Positions 12,853 through 24,898 are shown, counted from the stretch's first letter. The stretch: 64,000 nucleotides of DNA from Whitmania pigra (GCA_021613335.1 JAJTWR010000332.1:477001-541000); one strand, 5' to 3'. A program made the numbers and translations. The notes: generated from the sequence alone by a model not told the origin.

Positions 12853-15800
12853 TTATGGAGGATATTTGTAAGGATTGGAATATTTCCCTGGATTGCTCCA
12901 AAAATCAATGGCTCGTATTCTGTAATAACCAATTGTATTTTCTCGCAGCCTACGTCCACCTAGACATTAAAGTAACCACACATCATCCTAAACTATAAAA
13001 ACTACTTTCACAAAAAACAATTCTTTTTACCCCATTCATACTTTGGCCTCCATGCTTCAAATAGGAATGAGTTAAATATGGTAGATTTTATGTTTATCCT
13101 GACAAAGTTTAAGCCATCTGCAGAATGTTCGACTTCATAGGTGGAAAGGCACCTTGAAACAAAGCAATGAAATTATGTGTGATAGCTAAGTTAGTTGATG
13201 ACAGTTAAATCTATTGAAATACATTATATGTTGTGCATAAAGCAAAATCTTTTCAAAATATTTATGAATTCTTATTTGCTAATCAGATGACCTTTATAAA
13301 AATTGTACCAAACTCTTAGGCCCCTATAATATAATCACTAAAAAAATCTTTATTTGTGATATATTTATTTTTTATATACAAGCTAGTTTGTTAGAAAAAT
13401 CATTCCTTCATTACAACAAAATTAGAATGAATATAAATGTAGCATATATTACAAAAATCTTAAGAAGCATCTAAGATTTTGAATTGGTTGGGAACATTTT
13501 AACACTCATTCAATTCCATTAAAACACACTGACTTGGTCTTGATCTGAGAATCACTCCAAAATATGAGAACCTCTCCATAGGTTATGTTCATAACTTGCA
13601 CCCCAACAACCTTTTGCAAGAAAAAAGCCTGTGAAAATAAATTGATGGATTCAAAATGAACGCTTGCACAATTACCCACTTGACCCGGTCCACCACAAGT
13701 GTTGGCACATATATGGATCAACCCAATACTTATGGGAGCCATTTCTAGAGTGATTCTTCCTGATGGTCCTTGCAGCCAATTGGAAGGGCCTTGCTTGATT
13801 TGAGGTTCCTAGGCATGTAAATTGATGAAACCACACTTGAATTAACAGGTGGAAAACAAAGATATCTCTTTAAATATAAATTTTAACATCAGGCAGCCAT
13901 GGATAAATATGATAATATATTTATACTTATAATTATTATAATTATATTCATTCCTGAGGACCTCGTTTTCTCTCATCTTTCTGAACACATCTCTGGATGG
14001 TGTTTGTGGACGTCCTGATTCATTCCATACCCTGTATGGATTGCTCACCATGTCATCCATGTAATGGATCATGAATCTCAACCCTGAATCCAATATTAAT
14101 GAAATAGAAAGCAAGAAAATTACTCACATAAACTTTGACAAATTACAACCATTACAACAGGAACTAAGGTTAAGCTGAATAAGTTTTGAAACCTGAATAT
14201 TTGTTGATTGTAAGGTGTTTTAATCTCGTAGTGACATTGGTCAAACTTTGTTGATATTTGTTAAATCTCATAACCATCATTGATAAATACCAACTGTCAC
14301 AATTAAGAAATTAAAATAAATATTCATAACATAATATTAATGGAAATAATATAAGAATAATATTAATAGAAAATTGAAACAAGCCTTTATTGGAGCTTGT
14401 GAAATTATGCATTTACCAATAAAATATAAAAGAAAATTTTTAATAAGATAAAGTCACAAGCAAAAAAAACAAACAATAAATATAAGCAATAAAATCAACA
14501 AACCACTGGTCTTCCTCCTCATCATGGACAGTGGTTATCCAATTGAGTGACCCATCCTCATCATCCTCCACATCATCGTCGTCATCCTCCACACCATCGT
14601 CATAAAACTCTAAACAAAGAATCTTCTAATAAAAATAAATCTGAATACATAAATAAAACAACGACAACAACACTAAAAGGAACAACCTTTGACGACAAGA
14701 TATTCTCCAAGCAAGCTCAGCAAGCCCAGAACAAAATACGAAGGTTTTCGGATAAATTGGACGTGAGGAGGAGAGGTGGTGTTGACCTGGAATCTGGCGA
14801 GCAATGTCCTCTGCGTGAATGGGAAGGGATGGTAGGATAGAAAAGCATTATCGTGACTCAAAAGCAAGACCCTTTGTCTGACAGAGGCATCTTTTGAGTG
14901 GAGATGATCATGGACTATCTGCTTTCAAAAAATATTTGATTAATAAAGTACCATTTAAAATAAATTCAAATGATTAAGTTATACAACTCAATAAATATAA
15001 AAATATAACCAATCCTGAGTAACGATAGACAAATGGTTAAATAATACATTGACATGAAACACCAGCCAATCATCTATCACATTCACATTAGCAATTGAAT
15101 ACTTTTGATCTTCATGAAAATTGCAAAAACATCACATTAATATGTTTTAATCCTACAAAATGTTTTCAGAATGACCTTTGCAATAAGTCCAGCATATGAT
15201 GTATCGGCCTGCCAAGGTCGACTCACATTCCACGATACTTGAGGGTCTGCTTCGCTGAGCAAACAAAACAAAACTTAGGCTTTGAAAGGATTGAAACTTT
15301 GAGATCATAAAATAAAATATGACAGGAAATCATTATTAAAAATATTTACTCATTTATTACTTTCATCTCCTTGAAACCAGGCAAATAATTATCAAGGTTT
15401 TGAAGAAAAACAATTTCACCATTCAGTATCATGTCAGAGGAGTTTGGAAAAACACCCTGTGAGAATTGCAACAAATTAGGATAAAATTAAATACTAAAGT
15501 CTTACTATGAATGATTAAATAAATATATTAACCATTAGAAAGTGATTAAAATGTTGAAATGTACAACTCCAATATATTAACCATTAGAAAGTAATTAAAA
15601 TGTTGAAATGCACAACTCCAATAGCAACATTAAAACTTAAAACATCAAAACCTTTTCATGGATGGAAATTAAATCTGGAAGAACCACATTTTGCCCTCTA
15701 AAAATAGACTTTCCGTAGTGAATGTGGTGGAGGAGGAGCCAGCATAACTTTTTGAGGTCGAACTTTCGAGAACAAGAACCACCGGGGGTCACAAGTTTTA

Positions 15801-17004
15801 ACTGATCGTGAGCTCTTTTTAAGCCATCAGATGTTGCATCATAATAGTTTAAGAAGCCTGGTTTAAAATCAGTTTTCACTCATAAGTAGTGACATGCTCA
15901 ATGTATCTATAGGTTAGCAATCTAATGATAACACTAAATAAAGACAATTTGAACAATAATTTAATCTGATAAAAAACCTTGTGGTGTCACTTTTATTGAT
16001 TCGAAGTGGATTGGCTTTGGCTCATTCCACGTTTCAAATAACCATCTTTTTAAATATTGAAGCCCAAATAACTCTAGGAATGGAAAAGCAAATCATAAGA
16101 ATATTGTATTATTATAAAAAAAATTTTTACTAAATCGATTGCTTTGTTTAAAAACATATTCTCAAACATTGTATGTAAAAAAAAAAGCAGAATTAAAAGT
16201 CACTTAGATATCTTGTCACCAGGGTGAAAATAAGTTCATTCCAGAGCATTAATTGGGCTTTGTCTTCAAAGTCAGTAAACGAATTTGATGGATTGCCCAT
16301 GATTTCAAAGATTGGCGTTATGTTTAACAGATGCAGACTTTGAAAAAAATTGTCGATACAGGTAAAGTTGTATGAAACTGTCAAGTTCATGGATCTAAAT
16401 GTAAATTTTTCAAAGTAAAAGTGAAGTTTATCACCTAAAGAGAGTGATTTATAAATGACTTATTCAAACCTGGTTACAGAAATAGTGCTTAGTAACCAGT
16501 GAACCCTTATAAATTCAATTCCATTGTGAGGCAGAGCTGAAATCCAAGCAAGATTTTGCTTAAATGAAGAACTCATGATCCATTCACAAACTTTATCATG
16601 TGGCAAGGGAGGACTGCAAACGTTATATTCAGTATTCTGTATATCCTTATGAAGTGGTTTAAGCAAAAGCACAATATTTGTTCAATGAGAATTGACCAAT
16701 TTTTTGAAGCATGAGTCTTCCTAATTATTGCAATGATTAGCAAACACAACAAAGGAAATGTGCAGTCTATATGCAGAACCTAATAAAATTATCTTATCAA
16801 CAAGCAATATAAGGCTGCTCACCATGATCCAGTGGATTTCCAATTTATTTCAATGGGTATTCTTTTCGATTTAAGATTTATTAAAATATGAGGACCTTGT
16901 TTGTCTTCTAGAGACATGACGTGAACCGTAATAAGACAAAAGAGGTAAAGAACCCTAAAAGTGGAAAATGGTTTTGGCATTGCCATGGGTTCTTTATTGC
17001 ACAC
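12853..17004 (-). CDS. IDUA: Alpha-L-iduronidase (GH39)
   Basis: Fifteen exons on the minus strand: 17004-16823, 16613-16470, 16394-16204, 16073-15978, 15857-15652, 15456-15350, 15254-15176, 14918-14687, 14609-14504, 14293-14193, 14083-13962, 13808-13680, 13610-13534, 13152-13042, 12949-12853; 659 residues (human 653). The lysosomal enzyme removes terminal iduronic acid from dermatan and heparan sulfate. A hydrophobic N-terminal segment ([15 protein letters not shown]) is a likely signal peptide. [29 protein letters not shown] and FTDFEDKAQ match the catalytic barrel. FETWNEP gives the acid/base Glu near residue 190, and INDEADP the nucleophile near 310. [14 protein letters not shown] and [10 protein letters not shown] segments follow, then a fibronectin-like C-terminal domain ending [17 protein letters not shown]. 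All phases join. Exon 9 encodes an unusually acidic stretch. The exact initiator Met (17004 or seven codons downstream) is uncertain. Confidence 0.95.
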
Positions 17005-17610
17005 CTCTAAAGTCTTCTAGAGATACCTCTAAAGAACTCTAAAGATACCTAAAATGCCGCCTGGCGGCTAAACTCATTTTCCTTGCCTATAACTCCGGGA
17101 TCGCCTCAGAGCCTTAAGTTTTCGAATTTAGAAGACACTTCTACAAACGTACCTCAACAGTACGACCATATAGTCCAAGGTTTTACCCGTAGAATAATTG
17201 ACAGTTTGACAGATTGTTTAAAAACAATCTTAGAAACATAACTTAATCTAAAATATGCGTATCCGGTGGGAGGGATTAATAAAATAGCCCTCACATGGTC
17301 AATTTAAATCGATGTTAATCTTAGTAAAACAATATCTTTGAGTCAAAGACTTTGACAGTATTACACTGGAGCATTTTTTGCGAATCAAGACAAAAAATTG
17401 AAAATTTACAATTAAAATGTTTTTATTTTTAAATATTTCGGGGGTTCAACTCCCCCCCGCCCCCCAAAATAACGGTCTTGATTACAGTATCTTCTGCAAG
17501 ACTATCGGTTATAAATTGATTGAGGTAAAACATTGTCATTAGTGTTTACTTAGTAGTAGCAGTTTGTAATTTAGCAGTTTATGATGGAATGATGTCCGAT
17601 TGGACCGGTG
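17005..17610. other. Intergenic region upstream of iduronidase
   Basis: Probable promoter region of the minus-strand iduronidase gene. It includes a C-rich run near 17450-17465. No gene is visible. Confidence 0.5.
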
Positions 17611-17611
17611 T

Positions 17612-17680
17612 CGGCGGCCGAGTGGTTAATTCTTTCTCCACAAGGTGCGTTTTGGAAGTTCAATTCCGCATGCCGTTAAA
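17612..17680 (+). repeat. tRNA-like remnant (Ser/Leu-type)
   Basis: GGCGGCCGAGTGGTTAA resembles the D-arm and A box of a Ser/Leu tRNA, and GTTCAATTCC about 40 bases on is a degenerate B box, with short GGCGGC/GCCG complementarity at the ends. The anticodon arm does not fold convincingly. It is probably a tRNA pseudogene or the head of a tRNA-derived SINE. Confidence 0.35.
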
Positions 17681-17700
17681 ATTCGCATAATGTTTGAGAC

Positions 17701-18068
17701 CAATGTTCCCTCAAAAAGTGTGTGAGTTATAAAGAAATATTTGAGTGGCTGAGTTTTTTTCATGACTGAGCACCATATTTTTTTTCACAGACGTCACTCA
17801 CGATAAATGTTGGGTTGTTCTAACTTAAAGTTGTTTATTCAATGTTTATTCATCTTAATTAAAAGTGTTATATATTAGTATAACTTATAATGCTTAGTAT
17901 TAAATACTGCAATATTCTTTCACGACTCATTCCGAATACACTTTGTCGAGATCAATGTTCACCGCTGAAAGATAAAGGTAAGATCGGATTCGTATCAGCA
18001 TATCCAAATGCTAAATTTGTATTCATCGGAAAACTTTTGATGTCATGCTCATCTTAGAGGGAACATTG
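17701..18068. mobile_element. 368-bp hAT-type MITE
   Basis: The element begins CAATGTTCCCTC and ends GAGGGAACATTG, a 12-bp perfect terminal inverted repeat. It is flanked by 8-bp direct repeats TTTGAGAC (17693-17700) and TTTGCGAC (18069-18076), seven of eight matching, the target-site length of hAT transposons. There is no internal coding capacity. Confidence 0.75.
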
Positions 18069-18214
18069 TTTGCGACCCATGAACTACGTGATTGCTTATC
18101 GTTAATTGGGTAGCCCTGAAAAGGGCTGTTTTGAATTCACAATACAATACAATCAGTACTCCCTGATAAGTTCCAAGGTACGCTGGAAACAGGAGCGCCA
18201 GTTCCCAAGCCTAC

Positions 18215-18556
18215 TCCAAAGGAACTCATCCAGATAAGATTCTATAAACTTGTTTTTGGCACACCTCAACAAGTTTCGCGATACCGTTGGTATGGACGCC
18301 ATTTGGAGCAAACGTAACCGAAAGGTTCAGGTTTGGGTATGCAACACACCGATCTCTCCAAACTGTAGTTCCTGCAGGACAAATAACAAATAATGAATTT
18401 ACTAATAATAAAAATTGTCAATTAGTGAGTGCCTTACCAGGTAATACGTGTTGCTGTATCATGGGGAGGAGCGTGGCCGCGTCCCTCTGAGCAACCTCAA
18501 CCAGGAAGGCTTCTTTTGTATCCCGGTCAATGACACCAAAAATCCATCTGGCGCAC
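18215..18556 (-). pseudogene. Merlin/ISXO2-like DDE transposase fragment
   Basis: On the minus strand 18556-18438 reads RWIFGVIDRDTKEAFLVEVA and continues RDAATLLPMIQQHVLPG, the hallmark of the ISXO2/IS1595-like (Merlin) transposase core. A GT donor (18437-18436) and a CAG acceptor before 18371 join it in phase to GTTVWRD, YPNLNLSVTFAPNGVHTNGI, after which the frame stops near 18225. The N-terminal part is not found; a short retroposon is inserted just upstream at 18568-18617. Incomplete, presumably inactive. Confidence 0.7.
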
Positions 18557-18567
18557 AAAGAAATAGT

Positions 18568-18617
18568 TTATTTATTTATTTGACTGTAGTCCATTGCATA
18601 ACTCAGATGATTTGGAT
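18568..18617 (-). mobile_element. Ultra-short retroposon copy 2
   Basis: A 50-bp minus-strand copy of the same sequence as 2403-2455, ending in an (AAATA)n-type tail, between perfect 11-bp direct repeats AAAGAAATAGT (18557-18567 and 18618-18628). It lies just 5' of the Merlin-like fragment. Confidence 0.75.
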
Positions 18618-18991
18618 AAAGAAATAGTAGCTTCTCCTCCCTTATAAATACTCTCGGGAGGGACGGCGTCCCCCTAAAGTTATCAAGGCCCCGGTACGGC
18701 GTACCGGCTGCACCCACCTCTCGTGGGACCTTGATATGACGCACTGAATCAAGATTTATAAAAACAATCCGATGCAATTTTGTTTTTATTGGTTGTCTGC
18801 TTACCCGCTTACATAAAAAATACTTACAGTAATTATAATGTTCATTATCTGTACTTTATATTAATATTTCACTAAAATTTTACTGGTAACAAATAACTTA
18901 CATTTCAATACATCATTGTGTGTTGTAAGACCGTTAATTTAATGCCGACAGGCTGTGTTAACTAGGGCTTACTTTCGGGGTCATATAGAGA

Positions 18992-19008
18992 AAATAATAA
19001 TAATAATA

Positions 19009-19041
<33 letters not shown>

Positions 19042-19106
19042 GAATAATAATAATAATAATAATAATAATATAATAATAATAATAATAAGATAATAATAAT
19101 AATATA

Positions 19107-19173
<67 letters not shown>

Positions 19174-19220
19174 GAATAAGAATAATAATAATAATAATAA
19201 TAAGAATCTAATAATAATAA

Positions 19221-19292
<72 letters not shown>

Positions 19293-19436
19293 GATAATAA
19301 TAATAATAAATAATAATAATCATAATAATAATAATAATAATAATAATAATCATAATAATAATAATAATAATAATAATCATAATCCTAATAATAATAATAA
19401 TACTAATAATATCATAATAATCCTAATAATAATAAT

Positions 19437-19467
<31 letters not shown>

Positions 19468-19882
19468 CATAATAATAATAATAATCTCCTAATCTCCTAC
19501 TCATCCTAATACTCATCGGCCTCCTCCTAACTCCTCCTCCTCCTAATCATCCTCCTTCCTCTCCTCCTCCTCCTCCTCATCCTCCTAATCCTAATACTCA
19601 GCCATCCTAATCCTAATCCTCCTAATAATCCTCCTCTCCTCCTAATCCTCCTCCTCCGCCTCCTCCTCCTCATCCTAATCCTCCTCTAATCTCCTCCTCC
19701 TCCTCCTCTCCTCCTCCTCCGCCATCCTCCTCATACTCCTCCTACCCTACCTCCTCCTCCTCCATCCTCCTCCTCATCCATCCTCCTCCTCCTCCTCCTC
19801 CTCCTCATCCTCCTCATCCTCATCCTCCTCCCTCCGCATCCTCCTATCATCCTCCTCCTCCTAATCCTCTCCTCCTCCTCTC
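18992..19882 (+). repeat. Compound (TAA)n-(TCC)n microsatellite
   Basis: About 490 bp of TAA repeats with occasional one-base slips give way, after a transition near 19480, to about 400 bp of CTC/TCC repeats broken by AAT and ATC units. The second half is an almost pure pyrimidine strand. Confidence 0.95.
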
Positions 19883-19954
19883 CACCCCACCGGTCTCGGC
19901 CGATCGTTTGTCTGTCCCCTTCGATCTCGGCCGTGGCCTACCCCCTGTTCTTGC

Positions 19955-21028
19955 CGCCCGGGGCGGATCATAATATTTGCCGCCCCCCTCTTGACCATTA
20001 ACAATACGTTAACCTTCAAAATTTCGTAAAGCTCTCAACTATTTATTTTCATGGAACTACCATCAAATTAAAGTTAATTTACAAACAAATTTTCCGCGCT
20101 TTTCTTTCCGCAAAGTTTTTTGTATAATAGTTTTAAAATTCAGACCATCGACAAGTTCCCTCTCTTTGGAGAGGACTGCCAAGTCTGCAAGTCATACCTG
20201 AATGATCGAAGGTAGTTTTTTTTATTAACTTAAATTTGGATAATGAACGCTCACAGCTATCAGAACTAATAGCCTGGGTTAGGAAGATCAAATGTTTGAT
20301 GTGGTCCATCGATATCAACGTTTCTCGCAGCTTCTACAAAGTACTTCAATCCCTTCCTTTTGGAAAAGAACTCTTCTTTCTCTATGTCTTTATCAACCAC
20401 GCCAAGCTGAAAATAATTATCATCAAACAGGTTTCACAGTGTGAGAAAAGCGTTTGTATTTGCAAGACCATGAACTTGCTGAAATCTGCCAGATAGTTCC
20501 TCAGTCAACCCGACACACAACATTTCCCGTCTCAACTCAAATCCCAGCAATGTTTTAGTCAATCCTTCACCAACCATTCGTTTCTTTTTGCGTATTCGAC
20601 GCTCCATGCTTATTCCCATTTCAGAGCAAAGTTTTTGGATTCGTCTATTCAATAGACTCTATTGCACTGTCTCTTTCTGTGGAATAACGCGCCGCTTTCC
20701 TTGAAAAGTCACATAAAGATTCTGAAAAATAAAAAATGGGTGGAAGCTTCAGGCTGCTCACGAATAAAATATAAAATCTGGTCTTGATGTAGAACGAATT
20801 GACGTTATTTAATACTTCACGAAATGTTTTAAGAAATTAGTAAGGTGATTTTCTTGATGGCTTGATGGTACGTCAATCGATACGTTATACCAAATGCCAA
20901 ATTGAAATCTGATCCTTCACTTGACACATCAGAAAAACTGGAGAAAAGGGGCGGCCATTTTTAAATTTTTAAATTTTTACTTACTCCCTCAAAATGCCCT
21001 GCCGCCCCTCCCTTGGTACGCCACTGGG
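19955..21028 (-). mobile_element. hAT-type transposon relic, copy 2
   Basis: Same family as 11395-12308. The left end reads GGGGCGGATC..TTTGCCGCCC; the right end, read on the minus strand, is CAGTGGCGTACCAAGGGAGG. Minus-strand fragments SCERSLSKFKLIKK (about 20280-20220) and RRIRKKKRMVGEG plus LTEELSGRFQQVHGLA (20640-20460) come from the transposase; the first is the hAT C-terminal dimerisation motif. Many frameshifts; inactive. Confidence 0.75.
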
Positions 21029-21056
21029 TATCGTGATATCGGTGAAAAGCCATATA

Positions 21057-21061
21057 GGTTG
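21057..21061 (+). repeat. Gypsy target-site duplication (left)
   Basis: GGTTG directly before the 5' LTR, repeated at 25107-25111 after the 3' LTR: a 5-bp target-site duplication. Confidence 0.85.
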
Positions 21062-21213
21062 TGTCATATGTGTAAAATTATATTACATAATTTTATGTAA
21101 TATAATTTTATAATATTTATAAAATGGCATCCGCTATCTTTGGATGCCAAGTCCAAAGTGGTTTTTGATTAATAAATTCATTCATCTCTTGAATCATCAC
21201 TCGGAACACGACA
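21062..21213 (+). repeat. Gypsy 5' LTR (152 bp)
   Basis: Begins TGTCATATG, ends GAACACGACA, and contains an A+T palindrome (TTACATAATTTTATGTAA) in its left half. It is 35 bp shorter than the 3' LTR through loss or gain of one palindrome unit. Confidence 0.93.
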
Positions 21214-23200
21214 TGGCGCAGTCGACATTTTCTTTGAACGTTGGGTTGCCACCGATTTTAGATGTCAATTCTTCTAATCTTGCAGAGGCCTGGAGGCGTT
21301 GGAAAAGCAGTTACGAAACCTATTTTCAGCTTTGTGACGGGAACCAGCTTACCGAGACTCGTCAAGTAGCCCTTCTTCTCCACGCTCTGGGTGAAACTGT
21401 CAATGCCATGTATTATGACATGGATTGGCATAACGCAGAGGACAAATTGAAGCACGACATTGTCCTGCAAAGATTCGAGGAGAGGTTTGCACCTAAGAGG
21501 CATGTGTTGGTGGAGAGATTCAATTTCAACGAATTGTCACGAAGGCCAGGAGAGCTCACCAATGACTTCCTGGAACGCCTGAAACTTGCTGCACGAAACT
21601 GTGAATTCAGGGACCTCACAGAAGAACTGATTCGTGACAAGTTGGTTTTCACCTATCCGGACAGGGACATCCAACAGAGAATGATGAGTGAGACTGATTT
21701 CTCACTGAGCAACCTGAAGAGAATCGCAATAGTTTTTGAGAATTCGCAGCAATGCCGCATGTTGATCAATACTAGTCACTCCACACATCAACAGGTCAAC
21801 AAAGTGAATCTTCTAAAGCCATCTGTTCCAAACAACAGAGGCAAGCAGATGTCTAATAAACAGTGCTCCAATTGTGGTCGGGCTCATCCAGTTTCTGCAG
21901 TCTGTCCAGCCAAAGGAAGAATCTGCAAGAAGTGTGGTAAGGGAAATCATTTTGCGAAGGTTTGCCGTGCTAAAGACATTGCCAATTTAGAATCTCAAGC
22001 CACATGTGCAATTGACTCATTTGACTTTGACAATAAAGATTCTAAATGGTCTTGTGTTTTTCAAATTTTCAATGGACCATCAGTAGAATTCAAGATAGAC
22101 ACTGGTGCAGAAGTAAATACCATCTCATCTTCTCATTTTATGAAGCTATCAAACGCAAAGTTGAAAAAGTCAGTTGTGAAGTTGAAGCCATATGGAGTCA
22201 GTAAATTCCTTAACATATTGGGAGTAGTAGAGCTAAGGTTGTTACATCCTGTTAGTCGTGAATGGATGGACGATGAATTTCATGTTGTTGAAGGAAATTC
22301 GGAAGCTTTGCTGGGAGTAAAATTTTGTGTCAAGCACAACCTTGTCAATTTAAATCTTCCCATATGCCAAAGTTCACACAGACAGCAGCATGCAGTTCAA
22401 CAAGTTTTTGAGGTCAGTCAAAGGTTTTCTGAAAGTTGTCTTTACAGAAAATTTTCTGGTATATTTGAGGGGCTTGGAAGAGTTCCCTTTGAATATAACA
22501 TCAAACTAGACAATTCAGTTCCTCCTGTAGTGCACCCACCTCGACGTGTTGCTATTGCTCTACAAGATCAACTAAAGAAACAGCTTGATTTGATGGTAAC
22601 ATCTGGCATTATAGCAAGAGTGACGGAACCCACAAAATGGGTTAATTCTCTGTTGATTGTGGAAAAGAAAAATGGTTCCTTAAGACTCTGCCTCGATCCT
22701 CGGGATTTGAACCGAACAATTTTAAGGGAACACTTCCACATTCCTACACTTGATGACATCATCCATAATTTTCATGGAAAGAGCATTTTTACAGTCATAG
22801 ACATGAGCCAAGGCTTCTATCAAGTTCCACTGGATGAGGCAAGTTCATTTTTATGTACCTTTAACACACCATTTGGGAGGTACCGAATGCTGAGAATGCC
22901 TTTTGGAATATCCAGTGCTCCAGAAGTGTTTCAAAGGATCAATACAGCAATTTTTGGTGACATTAAGGGTGTTCACATCATATTTGACGATATGATTGTG
23001 GCCTCTAAGAATGAAGAGGAACATGATAGGATACTAGGGGAGGTATTCCAAAGAGCCATGGACAACGGTGTTCGTTTCAATATCGACAAAATACAGTACC
23101 GTGTCAGCTCCGTTCGATACATGGGTCACATCATCTCACAGCAAGGAGTGAAAGCAGATCCAGAAAAGGTCAAAGCAATCACCATGGACCAGTTGCCTAC
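21213..23200 (+). CDS. Gypsy gag-protease-RT (pol interrupted)
   Basis: The likely start is the ATG at 21213, formed where the LTR-terminal A meets the TGG of the primer binding site; the frame is open further back into the LTR, but that part is repeat sequence. Order: capsid-like gag; two zinc-knuckle-like motifs (CSNCGRAHPVSAVC and CKKCGKGNHFAKVC); aspartic protease KIDTGAEVNTIS; reverse transcriptase with LDPRDLN, VIDMSQGFYQV, FGISSAPEVFQ and the catalytic FDDM. Just after the RT thumb region the frame changes and continues as nonsense to a stop at 23313-23315. No joined product is inferred; the copy is broken here. Confidence 0.88.
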
Positions 23201-24898
23201 AGTAGTCGATCACTCACGGACTGCGAGAAAAATTATGCTCAGATTGAAAAGGAGCTATTGGCCATTGTTTTTGCATGCAACAAGTTTGACGGCTACATCT
23301 ACGGACAAGTTGTGACTGTTCACAGTGATCACAGACCACTCGAGTCGATCTTCAAGAAATCCATTCATGACACATCTCCACGTCTTCAGAGGTTGTTGTT
23401 GAAGCTGTTGCGTTACAATCTGTTAGTCAAGTATGTTCCAGGAAAGGAATTGCACATACCGGATACTCTATCCAGGGCCCCTCGCACGGAGGTGACAGGT
23501 GATTCAGAGCTGGAAGCAGAAATGACATTGGCAGTTCACAGAGTGGTCAACAGTTTGAGCATTTCCCCGTCGAAGCTGAATGATTTTCGCCAAGGCACTT
23601 TAACTGATGTACAGCTTTCACAAGCGATCAGTTATATTCGAAATGGATGGCCTCACCTGAAAAAAGATGTCGTGCAGGAGGCACAAGCATTTTGGGATTG
23701 TCGTCAAGACCTGACAGTGTCTGAGGGTATCGTCTTGATGAACGACAGAGTGGTCCCACCATCAAACGAGCGGCCCAATATCTTGCAGCAGCTACACGCA
23801 GCTCATCAGGGGATGGACAAAATGAAGCATTTGGCACGCACGTGTGTTTACTGGCCCGGGTTAGACCGTGATATCGAAACTCACGTGATGTCATGCTTGC
23901 AATGTCTAAGCAATCGAAGCCTTCCAAAGAAGGAAACACTAGTTCCACATCCCGTACCAGAGGGGCCATGGCAGAAAGTCGGAATTGATATTTTCACTTT
24001 GAACTCTTGGGATTATTTGCTTGTGGTTGATAACTTCAGCAAATATCCAGAAGTGGCTCGTTTAGAAAGCAAGACAGCTACAGCCATTATCTCAAAGTTA
24101 AAGAACATTTTTTCCAGACATGGCATCCCAATAACCATTGTTTCCGACAACATGCCCTTCAACTCAGAAAGTTGCAGGCGTTTTGCAGTGGAGTGGGGTT
24201 TTCAGTGGCTATTCACCAGTCCAGGAAATCCACAGTCAAATGGAATGGTGGAAAGACACATTCAAACCATCAAGAATGTCCTCAAGAAAGCTGAAGGAGA
24301 AGGGACAGACCAACATCTCGCTCTGTTAAGCCTGAGGAATACCCCCATTTCTGAGTTAAATGTTTCCCCAGCACAACTTCTTTTCAGCCGTAGATTGAGG
24401 GACACACTTCCGGTGCTAAGCAATAAGTTACTGCCTCAGGTTGTTAAGGATGCCAAGGGACAACTCACTCGGCGACAGCAGAAGACAACAGATACACATA
24501 ATCAACTCCATTCAACTCAGCATCGTCCCCTCACCCCAGGCACTGCTATAAGGTTCAGAATAGAGAATGGATGGAGGAAAGGAGAGATTATGTCTGTTCT
24601 GGGCCCAAGAAGGTATCTCTTAAAGACTTTAGATGGCCGTGAGTTTGTAAGGAATCGACGATTTTTGTTTCCAACAAAAGAACAAGATCGGCACCACCAT
24701 TGGTTTTGGATCAGCAGGAAAGAAGATGAAGGCACAGTAGAATCCGCAGGCACGCCGGGGCATCCAACAGTTTCTCAAGCAGAAGCCCCGATTGTGGAAA
24801 CGCCTCCTCAGCAACCAGCCCTTGTTGGGGAAGGAAGACCAGCAACATCCAGAAGTGGAAGACCAATCAAGCCCCCCTGCCGATATGGTTTTGACTGA
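23197..24898 (+). CDS. Gypsy RNase H remainder and integrase
   Basis: This frame lies one register off the gag-RT frame. It resumes in the middle of RNase H (SLTDCEKNYAQIEKELLAI, HSDHRPLE) and runs through the chromodomain-less integrase: an HHCC zinc region (HQGMDK, MSCLQCLSN), the DDE core with GIDIFT and VSDNMPFNS, then GNPQSNGMVERHIQTIKN, and a basic tail. The first RNase H aspartate and the connection domain are absent. Stop at 24896-24898, 21 bp before the 3' LTR. Confidence 0.85.

Noticed and set aside
13506..13742. Iduronidase ending early at the FNGIE stop
   Set aside because: A GT donor at 13533-13532 continues in phase into two further exons matching the family's C-terminal domain.
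18568..18777. Minus-strand frame suggesting a LINE C-terminus
   Set aside because: The frame simply crosses the 50-bp retroposon and its flank; the target duplications show that only 18568-18617 is inserted.
18992..19882. Possible CRISPR-like array of short repeats
   Set aside because: Simple trinucleotide repeats without unique spacers, in a eukaryotic genome.
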